From positions 62,001-126,000 of the forward strand of contig NZ_NFJK01000007.1 in assembly GCF_002159845.1 (NCBI RefSeq): a stretch of 64,000 nucleotides of DNA, read 5' to 3'. Source of the stretch: Anaeromassilibacillus sp. An250 (GTDB lineage: Bacteria > Bacillota > Clostridia > Oscillospirales > Acutalibacteraceae). The notes beneath the pieces are model-generated. The model did not search any database. It was not told where the DNA came from and was given only the letters and a program-made list of their open reading frames with translations. Positions 9,426 through 19,256 of the stretch are shown here, in pieces (position 1 is the stretch's first letter; each line of letters starts with the position of its first letter). Both the position numbers and the translations under genes were made by a program.

Positions 9426-11531
9426 ATGTCGAAATTGGTAATTGTGGAGTCGCCCGCAAAGGCGAAGACCATTAAGAAATATTTGGGCCCTGGATACGAT
9501 GTGATTGCCTCGATGGGGCATGTGCGCGATTTGCCGGAAAACCGGTTGAGCGTGGATATCAAGAAGGATTTTAAACCGAAGTACGAGATCATCAAAGGCA
9601 AAGAAAAATTGGTGGAGGAACTGAAGGAAAAGGCAGAAAAGAGCGATTATGTATTCCTGGCAACGGACCCGGACCGCGAAGGGGAGGCCATCTCTTGGCA
9701 TTTGGCCTATTTGCTGGACCTCAATACGGAGGACGACAACCGGGTGACGTTCAATGAGATTACAAAAACCGGCGTGACAAACGGGATGGAGCATCCCCGC
9801 AGCATCGATATGGATTTGGTCAATGCGCAGCAGGCGCGGCGGATTCTCGACCGGCTGGTGGGCTATAAGCTCAGTCCGTTCCTGTCCCAGAAGATCCGCC
9901 GTGGGCTTTCGGGCGGCCGCGTGCAGTCCGTGGCGGTCCGCCTGGTGGTGGACCGTGAGGAAGAGATCCGCAAGTTTGTCCCAAAAGAATATTGGACGAT
10001 CGATGCGAAGATGATCCCCAAGGGGTCCCGCAAAGCGTTCCCCGCAACATTCTATGGCGACGAGAATGGGAAAATCGAGATTGAGAACAAGGAACAGGCG
10101 GATCAAATCCTTGCGGAACTGGAGGGCGCCGAATATAAGATCTCGAAGCTCAAAAAGGGCACGCGCCGCAAATCCCCTGCGCCGCCGTTTATCACCTCCA
10201 CCCTGCAGCAGGAGGCCTCGCGCCGCCTGGGGTTCCAGGCGCGCCGGACGATGAAGGCTGCGCAGGAGCTGTACGAGGGCGTTGAAATCGAGGGGATGGG
10301 CGCGGTCGGTCTCATTACTTACATGAGAACGGACTCCTTGCGCCTGTCGGAGGATGCGCTCAAAGACGCCGCCGACTACATTTTGGAGCGCTGGGGGAAG
10401 AAGTATTTGCCGGATACCCCCCGCCACTTTAAGACAAAGAAAAACGCCCAGGACGGGCACGAGGCCATCCGGCCGACGATGCCCAGCCTTTCGCCCGATC
10501 AGGTGAAAGACAGCCTGAGTTCGGACCAATATAAACTCTATAAGCTGATCTGGGAGCGTTTCATCGCCTGCCAGATGGCAAACTGCCTCCAGAGCACGAC
10601 GCAGGCGGAGATTTCGGCCAAGAATTATATCTTCAAGGCGTCCGGCTATACTGTCACCTTCGACGGATTTACCGTGCTTTACGAAGAGAAGAAGGACGAA
10701 GACTCCGAGAGCGGCGGGGCGCTGCCGCCCCTCGAGAAGGATATGCCGCTGCGCTGCAAGGAGATCGCAGGCAACCAGCATTTCACGCAGCCGCCCGCCC
10801 GCTATACGGAGGCGTCGCTCATCAAGGCGTTGGAGGAAAACGGCATCGGCCGTCCGTCCACCTATGCCACCACGATTTCAACCATCACGGGGCGCGAATA
10901 TGTGGTCCGCGATGGCAAGGCGCTCAAGCCGACCGAGCTGGGGGAAGTGATCACCAAGCTGATGAAAGAGCGGTTCCCGAAGATCGTCAATGTCAAATTC
11001 ACCGCACAGGTGGAAGAGGAGCTGGACGAGGTACAGAGCGGGAAGGTCGATTGGGTGGAGACGCTGCACGACTTCTATGGCGATTTCGAGAAGACTTTGA
11101 AAAAGGCCAAGGAGGAGATGCAGGGGGTCAAGATCCAACTGAAAGAGGATGAGACCGACATCATCTGCGAAAAGTGCGGCCGCAAGATGGTCGTCAAAAT
11201 GGGCCGCTACGGGAAATTCATTGCCTGCCCCGGATACCCGGAGTGCAAGAATGTGAAAAAGCTGGTGCAGGAGACCGGGGCGGAGTGCCCCAAATGCGGC
11301 GGCAAGGTGATTGTGAAGAAGTCCAAGAAGGGGCGCATCTTCTATGGATGCGCGGAATATCCCAACTGCGACTTCATCTCCTGGGATGAGCCCAGCATGG
11401 AGAAATGCCCGCGCTGCGGGAAGACCCTCTTAAAGAAGAAGGGGAAACATCCCAAGTACTATTGCGTTACGCCGGACTGCGGTTATGAGCGCGTGGAAAA
11501 CCCGGATGAGGAAAATAAAGACGAAGTATAA
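9426..11531 (+). CDS. topA: DNA topoisomerase I
   Basis: Type IA topoisomerase that removes negative supercoils by cutting one strand and passing the other. The 701-residue enzyme has an N-terminal Toprim domain (KLVIVESPAKAKTIKKYLG, DPDREGEAISWHL), the core with the active-site tyrosine in GLITYMRTDSLR (around residue 300), and three C-terminal four-cysteine zinc ribbons starting near residue 580 (CEKCGRKM, CPKCGGKV, CPRCGKTL). The length and three ribbons match Firmicutes TopA. An AGAGGTGG ribosome site precedes the ATG; trmFO follows after 12 bases. Confidence 0.97.
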   Translation: MSKLVIVESPAKAKTIKKYLGPGYDVIASMGHVRDLPENRLSVDIKKDFKPKYEIIKGKEKLVEELKEKAEKSDYVFLATDPDREGEAISWHLAYLLDLNTEDDNRVTFNEITKTGVTNGMEHPRSIDMDLVNAQQARRILDRLVGYKLSPFLSQKIRRGLSGGRVQSVAVRLVVDREEEIRKFVPKEYWTIDAKMIPKGSRKAFPATFYGDENGKIEIENKEQADQILAELEGAEYKISKLKKGTRRKSPAPPFITSTLQQEASRRLGFQARRTMKAAQELYEGVEIEGMGAVGLITYMRTDSLRLSEDALKDAADYILERWGKKYLPDTPRHFKTKKNAQDGHEAIRPTMPSLSPDQVKDSLSSDQYKLYKLIWERFIACQMANCLQSTTQAEISAKNYIFKASGYTVTFDGFTVLYEEKKDEDSESGGALPPLEKDMPLRCKEIAGNQHFTQPPARYTEASLIKALEENGIGRPSTYATTISTITGREYVVRDGKALKPTELGEVITKLMKERFPKIVNVKFTAQVEEELDEVQSGKVDWVETLHDFYGDFEKTLKKAKEEMQGVKIQLKEDETDIICEKCGRKMVVKMGRYGKFIACPGYPECKNVKKLVQETGAECPKCGGKVIVKKSKKGRIFYGCAEYPNCDFISWDEPSMEKCPRCGKTLLKKKGKHPKYYCVTPDCGYERVENPDEENKDEV

Positions 11532-11543
11532 AAGGAGACGCCG

Positions 11544-12851
11544 ATGAAGATACGAGTGATCGGGGCTGGATTGGCCGGCTGTGAAGCGGCATGGCAGATT
11601 GCACAGGCCGGTGTGCAGGTGGAGCTCTGGGAGATGAAACCGCAGAAGTATTCCCCCGCGCACCACAGCCCAGACTTTGCAGAGCTGATTTGTTCCAACT
11701 CCCTCAAGGCGGCGCGTGTGGACAGCGCGGCCGGCCTGCTCAAAGAGGAAATGCGGCGGCTCGGTTCCCTGCTGATGCAATGTGCGGATCAATGCCGTGT
11801 CCCCGCGGGCGGGGCGCTCGCCGTTGACCGGCACGCCTTTTCCGCGGCGGTGACCAAGGCGATTCGGGAGCATCCGCAGATCGAAGTGCACAGCGGGGAG
11901 ATTACGGAAATCCCTACGGACGGCGTCAACGTAATCGCCACCGGCCCGCTGACCTCCGACGCACTGGCGGAGAAGATCGCCGCCCTTTGCGGCGGGAGTT
12001 TGAGCTTCTTCGATGCAGCTGCCCCGATCGTCACCGCGGAGGGCCTCGGCCGGGACCGCATTTTTGCCGCGTCCCGCTATGGAAAGGGAGAGGACGACGC
12101 GTACTTAAATTGCCCGATGAACAAAGAGGAGTACGAGCGGTTCTATGAGGCGCTAATCCACGCCGAGCGCGCGCCGGTCCACGACTTTGATGTGGCGGAC
12201 CCGAAGGTCTACGAGGGCTGTATGCCCATAGAGGTGATGGCGCAGCGCGGACCGGATACCATCCGCTTTGGCCCGCTTAAGCCGGTCGGCCTGCGCGACC
12301 CGGCGACCGGGCACCGGCCCTGGGCGGTCGTGCAGCTCCGGCGCGAAGACCGGGAGGGGACGCTCTACAATCTCGTCGGGTTCCAGACGAACCTCAAATT
12401 CGGCGAGCAGAAGCGCGTCTTTGGCCTGATCCCGGGCTTGGAGCAGGCGGATTTTGTGCGCTATGGAGTGATGCACCGCAACACTTTTTTGAATTCGCCA
12501 AAGGTGCTGAACAGCGATTTCAGCTTGCGCGCGCGTCCGGATTTGTTTTTTGCGGGCCAGATCACGGGCGTGGAGGGCTATATGGAGTCCGCCGCGAGTG
12601 GAATCCTGGCGGGGAAGAACGCCCTTCGCAGGTTGCAGGGAAAGGAGACCCTTACGCTGCCGCCAGAGACGATGATTGGCGCGCTGAGCCGCTATGTACA
12701 AAACGGCGGCGAGGGCGATTTCCAGCCCATGGGCGCAAACTTTGGCGTTATGCCGCCCGTGGTTCCGCATATCCGGGACAAGCGTTCCCGCTATGCGGCC
12801 TTTTCCGAACGCTCTTTACAAACGTTAGACGAGTTTCTTAAAAATACATAG
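11544..12851 (+). CDS. trmFO: Methylenetetrahydrofolate-tRNA-(uracil-5-)-methyltransferase
   Basis: Folate- and FAD-dependent enzyme that makes the conserved m5U54 in the tRNA T-loop; found mainly in Gram-positives in place of TrmA. 435 residues, as expected. The N-terminal FAD-binding motif is VIGAGLAGCEAAWQIA. The family signature YSPAHHSPDFAELICSNSLK carries a conserved cysteine, and a second one lies in YEGCMPIEVMA. GQITGVEGYMESAASG closes the flavin site. AAAGGAGA precedes the ATG and it follows topA closely, so both are probably on one transcript. Confidence 0.96.
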   Translation: MKIRVIGAGLAGCEAAWQIAQAGVQVELWEMKPQKYSPAHHSPDFAELICSNSLKAARVDSAAGLLKEEMRRLGSLLMQCADQCRVPAGGALAVDRHAFSAAVTKAIREHPQIEVHSGEITEIPTDGVNVIATGPLTSDALAEKIAALCGGSLSFFDAAAPIVTAEGLGRDRIFAASRYGKGEDDAYLNCPMNKEEYERFYEALIHAERAPVHDFDVADPKVYEGCMPIEVMAQRGPDTIRFGPLKPVGLRDPATGHRPWAVVQLRREDREGTLYNLVGFQTNLKFGEQKRVFGLIPGLEQADFVRYGVMHRNTFLNSPKVLNSDFSLRARPDLFFAGQITGVEGYMESAASGILAGKNALRRLQGKETLTLPPETMIGALSRYVQNGGEGDFQPMGANFGVMPPVVPHIRDKRSRYAAFSERSLQTLDEFLKNT

Positions 12852-12898
12852 AAGATCAGAAATCCAAAGTAGCCGCACTGCGGCGGGGAGGTATCGCG

Positions 12899-13921
12899 AT
12901 GAAAATTATTGTGGACGCTTTTGGCGGGGACAATGCACCCCTGGAAATTTTGAAAGGATGTGCCGAGGCGGTAAAGGAGCTGGACATCGACATCCTGCTG
13001 ACCGGCAGCGAGGCGGAGATCCGGCGTGTGGCAAAGGAGAATGACATCTCCCTGGATCGCATGGAGATTGCGGACACACCGGATGTCCTCACGATGGAGG
13101 ATCATGCGGGGGCTGTTTTGAAGGAGAAGTCCAACAGCTCCATGGCCCTGGGCCTGAAGTTGCTTGCAGAGGGCAAGGGCGACGGCTTCCTCTCCGGCGG
13201 CAATTCCGGCGCACTGGTGGTCGGTACAACGATGATCGTCAAGCGCATCAAAAACATCAAGCGCGTGGCGTTTGCCCCGATTCTACCGAAGAAAAAGGGC
13301 TTTTTTATGCTCATTGACAGCGGTGCAAACGTCGACTGTAAGCCCGAAATGCTGCGCCAGTTCGGTGTGATGGGGTCGATCTATATGGAAAAGGTGATGA
13401 ATGTTTCCAGGCCGCGCGTGGGATTGGCCAATATCGGCACGGAAGAGCACAAGGGCGGCGAGCTGCAGCAAGAAGCCTATGTTTTGTTAAAAGAATCGGG
13501 GCTACATTTTGTCGGAAATGTAGAGGCGCGGGAGATCCCCGAAGATGCGGCCGATGTGGTCGTGGCAGATGGCTTTACCGGTAACATGCTGCTCAAGATG
13601 TATGAAGGCGTGTCGATCGCCATGATGCAGATGTTTAAAGAGGTTTTCTTTAAAAATTGGAAGAACAAGCTGGCAGCGTCCATGCTTTTGAAAGATATCA
13701 AGGAGCTCAAGAAGACGATGGACTACAACGAATACGGCGGGGCGCCGATCATGGGCGCGGCAAAGCCGGTGTTCAAGACCCACGGAAGTGCGAAGGCGAA
13801 AACGGTAAAAAATGCACTCCGCTTGACCAAGTCCTATATCGCCGGAAATGTTGTGGATGAAATCGCCGCTGCTGTGGCAGTCTATAAGGAGAGCCAGGCA
13901 AAGGAGAAGCAGGCGGATTAA
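12899..13921 (+). CDS. plsX: Phosphate acyltransferase PlsX
   Basis: PlsX converts acyl-ACP plus phosphate to acyl-phosphate, the donor for PlsY in membrane phospholipid synthesis; it is a peripheral membrane enzyme. 340 residues, normal length. It starts MKIIVDAFGGDNAPLEILKG and has SGGNSGALVVGTTMIVKRI and VVADGFTGNMLLKMYEG, all typical. A GGGAGG ribosome site is present. Unlike Bacillus, no fabD, fabG or acpP lies between plsX and rnc; the stop codon abuts the rnc region. Confidence 0.95.
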   Translation: MKIIVDAFGGDNAPLEILKGCAEAVKELDIDILLTGSEAEIRRVAKENDISLDRMEIADTPDVLTMEDHAGAVLKEKSNSSMALGLKLLAEGKGDGFLSGGNSGALVVGTTMIVKRIKNIKRVAFAPILPKKKGFFMLIDSGANVDCKPEMLRQFGVMGSIYMEKVMNVSRPRVGLANIGTEEHKGGELQQEAYVLLKESGLHFVGNVEAREIPEDAADVVVADGFTGNMLLKMYEGVSIAMMQMFKEVFFKNWKNKLAASMLLKDIKELKKTMDYNEYGGAPIMGAAKPVFKTHGSAKAKTVKNALRLTKSYIAGNVVDEIAAAVAVYKESQAKEKQAD

Positions 13922-13938
13922 TGGCAGGAGGCCGAAAA

Positions 13939-14619
13939 ATGGACTATCGAGAATTTGAAGAAAAGCTAGGGCACCGTTTTCACAACAAAAAATACCTCAT
14001 CACCGCATTGACCCATTCCTCCTATGCAAACGAAGCAAAGGGCAAGGAAGAGAGCAACGAGCGCCTGGAGTTTTTGGGCGATTCGGTGCTCGGGTTTGTG
14101 GTTGCGGATTATCTGTTTAAAAATTACACGCAATTTCCCGAGGGGGATCTCACCAAAAACCGCGCTGCCCTGGTGTGCGAAAAGGCATGCTGCGGCTTTG
14201 CGAAGCAGATCGACCTGGGGAATTATCTGCGGTTGAGCCACGGCGAGCAGAATTCCGGCGGGCGCACCCGCTCGTCCATTTTGGCGGATGCGTTTGAGGC
14301 GGTGATCGCCGCCATTTACCTGGACGCCGGTATGGAGGAAGCGCGCAAGTTTATCCTTCGCTTTGTCCTGCCCATGCTGAAGGCACACAAGCCAAAGGCG
14401 TTTAAGGACTACAAGACCGCCCTGCAGGAGATCATCCAGCAAAACCCGGAGGAGCATTTGGAGTATGTGCTTACGGGCGAGAGTGGGCCGGACCACGATA
14501 AACATTTTACCGTGGAGGTCCACCTCAACAGCAATGTGATCGGCAAGGGGGGCGGCCGCAGCAAGAAGGAAGCGGAGCAGCAGGCGGCGCGCGAGGCGTT
14601 GGAGCTGATGGGCTATTGA
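13939..14619 (+). CDS. rnc: Ribonuclease III
   Basis: Double-strand-specific endonuclease that processes rRNA precursors and some mRNAs. The 226-residue enzyme has the catalytic signature SNERLEFLGDSVLGFVVADY, the second acidic site DAFEAVIAAIYLDAG, and a C-terminal dsRNA-binding domain from about residue 155 ending KKEAEQQAAREALELM. The ATG at 13939 is chosen because AGGAGG lies 8 bases ahead; the in-frame ATG at 13921 overlaps the plsX stop and has no good site. The 3' end overlaps the TTG start of the next gene. Confidence 0.95.
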   Translation: MDYREFEEKLGHRFHNKKYLITALTHSSYANEAKGKEESNERLEFLGDSVLGFVVADYLFKNYTQFPEGDLTKNRAALVCEKACCGFAKQIDLGNYLRLSHGEQNSGGRTRSSILADAFEAVIAAIYLDAGMEEARKFILRFVLPMLKAHKPKAFKDYKTALQEIIQQNPEEHLEYVLTGESGPDHDKHFTVEVHLNSNVIGKGGGRSKKEAEQQAAREALELMGY

Positions 14620-15641
14620 GACACGCCAATGTTGCCCTGTTTGTGCCCCACAACGGCTGCCCGCACCAATGCAGCTTTTGCAACCAGAGAAGCATCACCG
14701 GGCAGCAGACCCAGCCGGCGCCGGACGATGTGCGTGCAGCGGCCCTTACAGCTATGCAGAGTATCCCCTGTGCAGGACAGGCGGAGATCGCCTTCTTTGG
14801 CGGGAGCTTTACGGCGATTGAGCGTGGCTATATGGTTTCCCTTTTGGATGCGGCGGCGCCGTTTGTCCAAGAAGGCCGCTTTTCCGGGATTCGGATTTCT
14901 ACCCGGCCCGATGCGGTCGGTGACGACGTCCTTGCACTGCTCAAGAAATACGGCGTGACTTCGATCGAGCTGGGGGCGCAGAGCATGGAGGACCGCGTCC
15001 TCGCCATGAACGGGCGGGGGCATACGGCGGCACAGGTGGAGGATGCGGCTAGGCGCATCCGTGCACAGGGCTTTTCCCTGGGCTTGCAGATGATGACCGG
15101 TCTTTACGGCGACACGCCCGCAGGCGCGGAATATACCGCGCGCAGGCTTGCGGCCTTAGAGCCCGATACGGTGCGCATCTATCCAACCATCGTGATGCGC
15201 GGCACCGAACTGGAGGAAAAATATCGCTCGGGTGTCTATCGCCCGATGGCCTTGGAGGACGCCGTGGAGCTTTGCTCCCGCTTGTTGGCGTTTTTTGAGA
15301 ACCGCGGCATCCGCGTGATCCGTTTGGGGCTGCACAGCACGCCGGAGTTGGAGCGCGGCCGTGTAGCAGGGCCCTGGCACCCGGCGTTTCGGGAACTCTG
15401 CGAGAGTAAGCGGATGTTCCTCCGTTTGATGGAAATATTGGAAGGCAATCAAGTTTCAAAAGGAACGATTGAAATCAAAGTAAATCCCAAAATACAATCA
15501 AAAATGGTTGGGCAAAAGCGGGCGAATCTTGATCGCCTGCGGGAGAGAGGGTATTCGGCCCGCGTGACGGCGAACGCGACGCTGCCGGAGCATACAGTTA
15601 CCATTGCCGCTTTGGAGAAGGATGTGACAGCTTGCTTTTAA
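14616..15641 (+). CDS. Elp3-like radical SAM protein
   Basis: A radical S-adenosylmethionine protein of 341 residues that resembles the radical SAM half of Elp3 and the YhcC family. The cluster motif CPHQCSFCNQ (C-x3-C-x2-C) is near residue 17, followed by FFGGSFTAIE and ELGAQSMEDRVLAMNGRGHT. There is no acetyltransferase domain, so calling it a histone acetyltransferase would be wrong. The start is TTG, overlapping the rnc stop (TTGA); the end overlaps smc by 10 bases. The rnc-radical SAM-smc order is common in Clostridia. Substrate unknown; tRNA wobble modification is possible. Confidence 0.83.
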   Translation: MRHANVALFVPHNGCPHQCSFCNQRSITGQQTQPAPDDVRAAALTAMQSIPCAGQAEIAFFGGSFTAIERGYMVSLLDAAAPFVQEGRFSGIRISTRPDAVGDDVLALLKKYGVTSIELGAQSMEDRVLAMNGRGHTAAQVEDAARRIRAQGFSLGLQMMTGLYGDTPAGAEYTARRLAALEPDTVRIYPTIVMRGTELEEKYRSGVYRPMALEDAVELCSRLLAFFENRGIRVIRLGLHSTPELERGRVAGPWHPAFRELCESKRMFLRLMEILEGNQVSKGTIEIKVNPKIQSKMVGQKRANLDRLRERGYSARVTANATLPEHTVTIAALEKDVTACF

Positions 15642-18600
15642 AATCGTTGGAAATACAGGGGTTTAAAACGTTCCCGGATAAGACGACCCTCAAATTTGAC
15701 CGCGGGATTACAGCCGTGGTGGGGCCGAACGGAAGCGGCAAGAGCAATATCAGCGACGCGGTGCGTTGGGTGCTGGGGGAGCAGTCTACCCGGACGCTGC
15801 GCTGCACCCGCATGGAGGATGTCATCTTCAACGGCACGCCGGCCCGCAAGCCCCAGGGATATGCAGAGGTCACCCTCACCATCGACAATTCCGACCGGCG
15901 GCTGGATTTTGACGGCGATACGGTGGCGATCACGCGCCGGTATTACCGTTCCGGAGACAGCGAATACCTCATCAACAAAGTGGCGGTCCGCCTGCGGGAC
16001 ATCAACGAGCTGTTCATGGATACCGGCCTGGGCCGCGACGGATATTCGATCATCGGGCAGGGCAAGATCGACAGCATTGTCGGAGCGCGCAGCGAGGACC
16101 GGCGGGAGATCTTTGAGGAAGCGGCGGGGATTTCCCGCTTCCGCTACCGGAAAGAGGAGTCCGAGCGCCGCCTAAGCCAGGCGGAGGAGAATCTGCTGCG
16201 CCTGCGGGACATCCTTTCCGAACTGGAAGACCGCGTCGGCCCCCTGAAGGAACAGGCGGAGAAGGCGCAGCAATATTTGGAGTTTGCCTCCGAAAAGCGC
16301 ACCTTGGAAATCGGCCTGTGGCTGAACACCCTCGAGCGCTCCGGCCATGTCCTGCGGGAGCACGATGATCGCATCGTCATAGCAAAGAACCACTACGACG
16401 AGTTGGAAGAGCAGCTGGCGGCGATTGAACAGCAGATTGAGGACAATTTTGCGCAGGCGAACGCATGCACGGCAAAGGTGGACGAGGCGCGCCAGGAAGC
16501 AGCCCGCATGGAGGAAGCTGCTGTGGCCAAAGATGGCGAAGGGTCCGTCCTTGCGAACGACATCCTACATAATCGGGAGAACATCGCCCGCATTGAGCGG
16601 GAAATCGAGCAGTCCAACCAATCCGGAAAGGATATGGACGAAGAAATCGCGCAGAAGAAGGCGGAAATCGAGGAAAAAGCGGCGTTTATTGCGGAGAAGG
16701 AAGCGGAAAGCGCCGCGTGCACCAAGCGCCTGGAGGAACTGCGCCAGGGCATGGGGGAGACGGCGGCGCAAATCGACCGTTATTCCCGCCAGATTGACGA
16801 ATTGTCTACGGAATCCACCCAGGAAAAGCTGGCCTCCATGACCGCCGCATCGACCATCTCGGAAATCCAACTGCGGATGCAGACAGTGGAACAGACGTTG
16901 GCGGAAAAGCGGGAGCGCGCAGAAACGTTAAAACAGAGCGATGCGGACTTTGCCAAGATGCTGGCCGATACGGAAAGCCGCATCCAGGCGCTTTCCAACA
17001 CGGTCAAAGGATATGAGATGCGGCTGAATTCCCGCCGCCAGCGCGCGGAAGCCGCCAAGAAGCAGAGTGAAAAACTGCATCTGGACGCCAACGAATGCGC
17101 CCGCCGCGCCCGCCTGTTGGAGGATCTGGAGCGCAATCTGGAGGGCTTTTCCCAAAGCGTCAAGCTGGTGATGAAAGAGGCCAAGCACGGCACCCTTCCG
17201 GGAATCCATGGACCGGTTTCCCGCCTGATCAAGGTCCCGCGCGAATACGCGGTCGCGATCGAGACGGCCTTGGGCCCGGCCATGCAAAATATCGTGGTCG
17301 GCAGCGAGCAGGATGCAAAGCGCGCCATTGGCTTTTTGAAGCAGCGCGACGGCGGCCGGGCGACGTTCCTGCCGCTGTCGAATATCCGGGGGAATGTGTT
17401 GAACGAGCCGGGATTGGAGGAATGCCCGGGCGTGGTCGGCATCGCCGGGAAGCTCTGCACCTGTGACGAGCAGTACAACGGGATCCTGCATTCCCTTTTG
17501 GGGCGCATCGTTGTGGCGGAGGATCTGGACGCCGCGACAGCGGTCGCCCGGCGGTACCGCTACCGGTTCCGCATCGTCACCTTGGACGGCCAGGTGGTCA
17601 ATGCGGGCGGTTCGTTGACGGGCGGTTCCCTGGCGCGCAATTCCGGGTTGCTGAGTCGCGCTTCGGAGATCGAGCGCATCAGGGCGCAGGCGGATCAGCT
17701 CCGCGAACAGGCGGAACAGGCGGCCGCAGCCCTGCGCGCTGCCAACGAAGAGGCCAGTGCAGCGGAGGCCGCTCTAACCGGTGCGAAGGGCGAATTGGCG
17801 ACGGCGCAGGAGGAACGCATCCGGATCGAAGCGGAGCACAACCGCGCCAAAGCGGACCGGCAGACCATCGCGGCGGACATCGCCGCCTTGGAACAGGAGA
17901 GCGCCGTTGCAGCCGGGCGTCTGGAAGAACAGCGCGCCATCCAGAAGCAGGCCGAGCAGAAGCTGGGGGAGGCAACGCTTCAGATTTCCGTTTTGCAGGG
18001 AAAGATGAACGAGATCCGTTCCGGCCGCAGCGAACAGAATCAGCTCTCGGACACGCTGTCCAATCAATTGCAGGAGCTGCGCATCGAGAGTCTCTCCGCG
18101 CAGAAGGATATCGAATCTTTGCGGGCAACAATTGCGGACATCGAGCGCCGGAAAGAGGACCGCGCCGGGCATGTTGCAGGGCTGCGCCAGGAGATGGAGC
18201 GCGTACAGGATTCCATCGTGTCGTTGCAAACGCGCATCGAAGAACTCAAGAAAGAGGCGGCGTCCCTGCGGGAACAGGCCAAGGCGTCCACCGCGCGGAT
18301 CGAGGAGCTCAATGCCCAGCGGATGGCCTTTGAAAAGAAGTCCGCGGAATTGCGGGCCAAGGAGCGGGAGCAATCCAGTGCGCGGGAAAATGTGGGCCAT
18401 GAGCTGGCGCGCCTGGAAGAGCGCAAAGCCAGCCTGCAAAAGGAATACGATGAAATTATCAGCCGCTTGTGGGAAGAATACGAACTGACCCGGCGCGAGG
18501 CCGAGGAGGTCGCCGCCCCCATCGAGGACGTGGGGCAGTCCCAGAAGCGCTTAAACGAACTAAAGGGCAAGATCAAGGCGTTGGGAACGGTCAATGTGGC

Positions 18601-19210
18601 GGCCGTAGAGGAATACAAAGAGGTCAGCGAGCGGTATGCATTTATGAACGCACAGGTGGCCGATGTTGAGCAGAGCCGCGACGAGCTGAAGCGCTTGATC
18701 GGCGACCTCACCCGCCAGATGCGCGAGCTCTTTATTGAGCGTTTTAAGCAGATCAATACGAATTTCTTGCAGACCTTTCAGGAACTGTTTGGGGGTGGGA
18801 CGGCAAACCTCTCCCTGACCGACCCGGAGGATATTCTCCATTCGGGCATCGAGATTTCGGTCCAGCCGCCGGGCAAGATCGTCACCCATTTGGAATTGCT
18901 TTCCGGTGGCGAAAAGGCATTGGTGGCCATTGCGCTGTATTTTGCCATTATGAAGGTCAGCCCGCCGCCGTTCTGCATGTTGGACGAGATCGAGGCCGCC
19001 CTGGACGACGTCAACGTCGACCGCTTTGCGGCATATCTGCGGCGCATGACCAGCAACACACAATTTATTGTCATCACCCACCGCCGCGGCAGCATGGAAG
19101 AGGCGGACGTCTTGTATGGCGTCACCATGCAGGATGAAGGTGTTTCCAAGCTTTTGGAGCTGCGGGCAAGTGAAATCGAACAAAAACTGGGGATGGATGC
19201 CGCAAAATAG
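15632..19210 (+). CDS. smc: Chromosome segregation protein SMC
   Basis: Structural-maintenance-of-chromosomes ATPase which, with ScpA and ScpB, compacts and separates newly copied DNA. 1,192 residues in the classic layout: N-terminal Walker A GPNGSGKSN (31-39), a long coiled coil, a hinge at roughly 510-650 (GIHGPVSRLIKVP, GGSLTGGS), a returning coiled coil, and the C-terminal head with LLSGGEKALVAIAL and MLDEIEAALDDVNVDRF. The start is a TTG inside the end of the radical SAM gene with no better alternative, so translation probably depends on coupling. ftsY follows after 46 bases. Confidence 0.97.
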   Translation: MLLKSLEIQGFKTFPDKTTLKFDRGITAVVGPNGSGKSNISDAVRWVLGEQSTRTLRCTRMEDVIFNGTPARKPQGYAEVTLTIDNSDRRLDFDGDTVAITRRYYRSGDSEYLINKVAVRLRDINELFMDTGLGRDGYSIIGQGKIDSIVGARSEDRREIFEEAAGISRFRYRKEESERRLSQAEENLLRLRDILSELEDRVGPLKEQAEKAQQYLEFASEKRTLEIGLWLNTLERSGHVLREHDDRIVIAKNHYDELEEQLAAIEQQIEDNFAQANACTAKVDEARQEAARMEEAAVAKDGEGSVLANDILHNRENIARIEREIEQSNQSGKDMDEEIAQKKAEIEEKAAFIAEKEAESAACTKRLEELRQGMGETAAQIDRYSRQIDELSTESTQEKLASMTAASTISEIQLRMQTVEQTLAEKRERAETLKQSDADFAKMLADTESRIQALSNTVKGYEMRLNSRRQRAEAAKKQSEKLHLDANECARRARLLEDLERNLEGFSQSVKLVMKEAKHGTLPGIHGPVSRLIKVPREYAVAIETALGPAMQNIVVGSEQDAKRAIGFLKQRDGGRATFLPLSNIRGNVLNEPGLEECPGVVGIAGKLCTCDEQYNGILHSLLGRIVVAEDLDAATAVARRYRYRFRIVTLDGQVVNAGGSLTGGSLARNSGLLSRASEIERIRAQADQLREQAEQAAAALRAANEEASAAEAALTGAKGELATAQEERIRIEAEHNRAKADRQTIAADIAALEQESAVAAGRLEEQRAIQKQAEQKLGEATLQISVLQGKMNEIRSGRSEQNQLSDTLSNQLQELRIESLSAQKDIESLRATIADIERRKEDRAGHVAGLRQEMERVQDSIVSLQTRIEELKKEAASLREQAKASTARIEELNAQRMAFEKKSAELRAKEREQSSARENVGHELARLEERKASLQKEYDEIISRLWEEYELTRREAEEVAAPIEDVGQSQKRLNELKGKIKALGTVNVAAVEEYKEVSERYAFMNAQVADVEQSRDELKRLIGDLTRQMRELFIERFKQINTNFLQTFQELFGGGTANLSLTDPEDILHSGIEISVQPPGKIVTHLELLSGGEKALVAIALYFAIMKVSPPPFCMLDEIEAALDDVNVDRFAAYLRRMTSNTQFIVITHRRGSMEEADVLYGVTMQDEGVSKLLELRASEIEQKLGMDAAK

Positions 19211-19256
19211 GCGGCTTCGATCTTCGGAATATTTCAAATAGGCAGGTGTTAACCAC

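Noticed and set aside
14616-15641. Radical SAM gene as a histone acetyltransferase
   Set aside because: Only the radical SAM half of Elp3 is present; there is no acetyltransferase domain.
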